Positions 30,733 to 32,420 of a stretch of DNA of 32,420 nucleotides are shown in pieces. Numbering within the stretch: position 1 is the first letter of the stretch; each line of letters begins with the position of its first letter. The notes under the pieces were generated by a model, which ran no database searches, was not told the DNA's origin, and worked only from the letters and a program-made list of their open reading frames with translations. Both the position numbers and the translations under genes were made by a program. Source of the DNA: Planctomycetota bacterium (GTDB taxonomy: Bacteria > Planctomycetota > Planctomycetia > Gemmatales > Gemmataceae); the NCBI GenBank assembly GCA_021325115.1, contig JAJPHU010000361.1, positions 1 to 32,420 on the forward strand, written 5' to 3'.

Positions 30733-32379
30733 ATGTCTATCCGCATAGCCAACCTGCGTCTCGGCATCGATGAGCCGGAAGCGATGCTGCCGGAGCATCT
30801 GGCCCGCATTCTTGGCCTCCGTCCCACAGTGCCCTTGATCTGGCGCATTCTTCGCAAAGCGCTTGATGCCCGCAACAAAGATGCTCTGCGCTTCGTCTAT
30901 AACGTCGAAGTTACCCTCCCCGGCGATGAGGCCCGCATCGTTGCCCATGCTCGGCGCAATGTGCGCCCGCCAATGACGGTCGATCTCTACAGCGAGGAGC
31001 CATTTGTCCTGCCCGCGCCTGGTATACGCCCCTTGGAACATCGGCCTGTCGTTATCGGTTCGGGGCCGGGCGGCTTGGCGGCGGCTTATTTCTTGGCGGA
31101 GCAAGGCTATTGTCCACTGGTGCTGGAGCGTGGCCGGCCCGTGCGTCAGCGTATCCATGATGTTCGCGCCTTCGACGCGGGCGGTCCACTCGATCCTGAA
31201 AGCAATTATCTGTTCGGCGAGGGCGGGGCCGGTACCTTCAGCGATGGTAAACTAACCTATCGCAATTCCGGCCCGGACGTGCGCCGGGTGCTGCAACTAT
31301 TCGCCGAATGCAAGGGCAAGCCGTCGATCCTTTATGATGCTCGGCCGCACCTGGGCAGCAATCGCCTGCCGGCTGTGGTTAAGGCGCTGCGTCGCCGTAT
31401 CGAAAGTTTGGGCGGCGAGGTGCGTTTCTCCTGCCGCGTCGAAGACCTCGACCTCACCGATGGTCGCTTGCGCGGATTAGCTACCTCATCGGGGTATATT
31501 CCGGCGACGGTCGCTGTCTTGGCTATCGGCCACAGCGCCCGCGATACCTATCGCATGTTGCAAGCGCGCGGTGTGCCGATGGTGCCGAAGCCATTTCAGA
31601 TGGGCGTGCGCATCGAGCATCCGCAAGAGATCGTCAACCGCATTCAGTATGGCTTGGTGCCCTTGGAGCAACGATTGGGAGCGGCGAGCTACACGCTCAT
31701 CGCCAATGGACCGCACGATCTGTTCACTTTCTGCATGTGTGCCGGCGGCTACATCATGCCGAGTGTGTCGGAACCGGGCGCCTTCTGCACCAATGGTATG
31801 AGCTTGTCGAAGCATGATTCGCCGTTTGCCAACAGCGGCCTGGTCGTGACGGTGCCGCCAGAACATTTTGGCAGCCGCGATGTCCTGGCCGGTGTGCATT
31901 TGCAGCAAATTTATGAACAACGCGCTTTCGAGATAGGGCGCCGTGATTATCTCTGCCCGATCCAGCGCGTCCGCGATTTTCTGGACGACCGGGATACAAC
32001 CGATATTCCAGACAATAGCTATCTGCGAGGTGCCGTACCAGGACGCATCGCCGAATTGGTGCCGCCCTTGATCGTGGAGGCGCTGCAGTACGGCTTGCCA
32101 GTCATGGATCATAAATGGCGCGGCCGCTTCGTACCGGAGGCAACGCTGGTCGGTCCCGAGGCGCGTGGCAGCGCCCCCGTACGCATTCTTCGTGATAAAA
32201 CCGCACGCGAAACGCCTGGCATCGAAGGACTGTATCCCGTCGGCGAGGGCGCCGGTTACGCCGGCGGCATCGTCAGCGCCGCCGTCGATGGCCTCCGCTC
32301 AGCCAAAGCGATTATCGCCAAGTACGCTCCCCTGGCGGCATCCGGTTCTCACTCCACGTCCCAGATGACGATGGAATGA
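30733..32379 (+). CDS. FAD-dependent protein (COG2509-like dehydrogenase)
   Basis: 548 aa. An N-terminal domain (MSIRIANLRLGIDEPEAMLP) precedes a FAD-binding Rossmann motif VVIGSGPGGLAAAYFLAEQG at ~110-130, followed by LVLERGRPV. YLFGEGGAGTFSDGKLTYR, GVRIEHPQEIVNRIQYG and the C-terminal GLYPVGEGAGYAGGIVSAAV are hallmarks of the COG2509 family of uncharacterised FAD-dependent dehydrogenases. It is cytoplasmic and the substrate is unknown. The ATG has only a weak ribosome site, located inside an inverted repeat, but the N-terminus matches the family start. Its 3' end overlaps a convergent WD40 gene by 31 nt. Confidence 0.9.
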   Translation: MSIRIANLRLGIDEPEAMLPEHLARILGLRPTVPLIWRILRKALDARNKDALRFVYNVEVTLPGDEARIVAHARRNVRPPMTVDLYSEEPFVLPAPGIRPLEHRPVVIGSGPGGLAAAYFLAEQGYCPLVLERGRPVRQRIHDVRAFDAGGPLDPESNYLFGEGGAGTFSDGKLTYRNSGPDVRRVLQLFAECKGKPSILYDARPHLGSNRLPAVVKALRRRIESLGGEVRFSCRVEDLDLTDGRLRGLATSSGYIPATVAVLAIGHSARDTYRMLQARGVPMVPKPFQMGVRIEHPQEIVNRIQYGLVPLEQRLGAASYTLIANGPHDLFTFCMCAGGYIMPSVSEPGAFCTNGMSLSKHDSPFANSGLVVTVPPEHFGSRDVLAGVHLQQIYEQRAFEIGRRDYLCPIQRVRDFLDDRDTTDIPDNSYLRGAVPGRIAELVPPLIVEALQYGLPVMDHKWRGRFVPEATLVGPEARGSAPVRILRDKTARETPGIEGLYPVGEGAGYAGGIVSAAVDGLRSAKAIIAKYAPLAASGSHSTSQMTME

Positions 32380-32420
32380 TCGTGTCCGCCGGCGGCCGCT
32401 GTCATGCCGTCGGGCGCCAG
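32349..32420 (-). CDS. WD40-repeat protein, C-terminal end (5' part outside window)
   Basis: The minus strand reads LAPDGMTAAAGGHDHSIVIW, then DVE and a TGA stop at 32349-32351. This is the last blade strand of a WD40 propeller (compare the SPDG...A.G..D..I.IWD consensus). Only 23 codons are in view. The frame overlaps the last 31 nt of the FAD gene tail to tail. Confidence 0.75.
   Translation of the reverse strand: MAPDGMTAAAGGHDHSIVIWDVE

Noticed and set aside
30771-30786. GAGCCGGAAGCG in the FAD gene, matching the core of the amidase hairpin repeat
   Set aside because: No inverted partner nearby, and it encodes EPEA in a conserved N-terminal stretch; chance match.

Overview
The window looks like a chromosomal segment of a planctomycete, most likely of the Gemmataceae type. 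Two genes encode DUF1559 pilin-like proteins (type IV N-terminal helix plus C-terminal DG motif). A secreted S53 protease carries an N-terminal LEVLEDRLLPS motif. There are also a DWPRFRG-type PQQ beta-propeller protein, an Uma2-family protein and two proteins that open with zinc ribbons and are followed by a single membrane helix. This assignment rests on recognised families, not on a marker gene. No phage, insertion sequence, CRISPR array or rRNA was seen.

Layout. 1-867 (-): N-terminal part of a TolC-like outer-membrane protein cut by the window edge, divergent from a tandem universal stress protein (1146-2105, +). 2232-8353 (+): three genes for helical-repeat proteins, one membrane anchored and two exported, probably one transcription unit. 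8493-8565 (+): tRNA-Ala(CGC) with its own promoter. 8578-9591 (-): argC, divergent from an amidase (9693-11033, +). 11188-23568 (-): eleven genes on one strand: S53 protease, membrane glycosyltransferase-like TPR protein, PQQ propeller, Uma2, DUF1559, Cys-rich membrane protein, HEAT lipoprotein, second DUF1559, TIGR01777 epimerase, Nif3-like protein and a degenerate receiver domain. 23776-32379 (+): PMI-like cupin, second TolC-like protein, Tat-exported TIM barrel, bioD, zinc-ribbon protein, Rrf2 regulator and a COG2509 FAD protein. 32349-32420 (-): the last 23 codons of a WD40 protein, overlapping the FAD gene tail to tail.

Intergenic DNA is dominated by dispersed inverted repeats of several sequence families, most of them starting within about 30 nt of a stop codon. 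Two families occur twice between genes. A third has one copy inside the amidase reading frame and one overlapping the end of the PQQ gene. A fourth (runs of TTTTCGG) occurs twice.

The most testable novelties are: an octanucleotide tandem repeat forming the signal-peptide core of the large TPR protein, which could act as a phase switch; a hairpin repeat translated inside the amidase; a Cys-rich membrane protein with a CxC...CCC cluster; a receiver domain lacking its phospho-Asp; and an 18-bp perfect palindrome ahead of an Rrf2 regulator with only one cysteine. I found no complete, clearly new multi-gene system. The three-gene TPR cluster is the best candidate for an uncharacterised complex.
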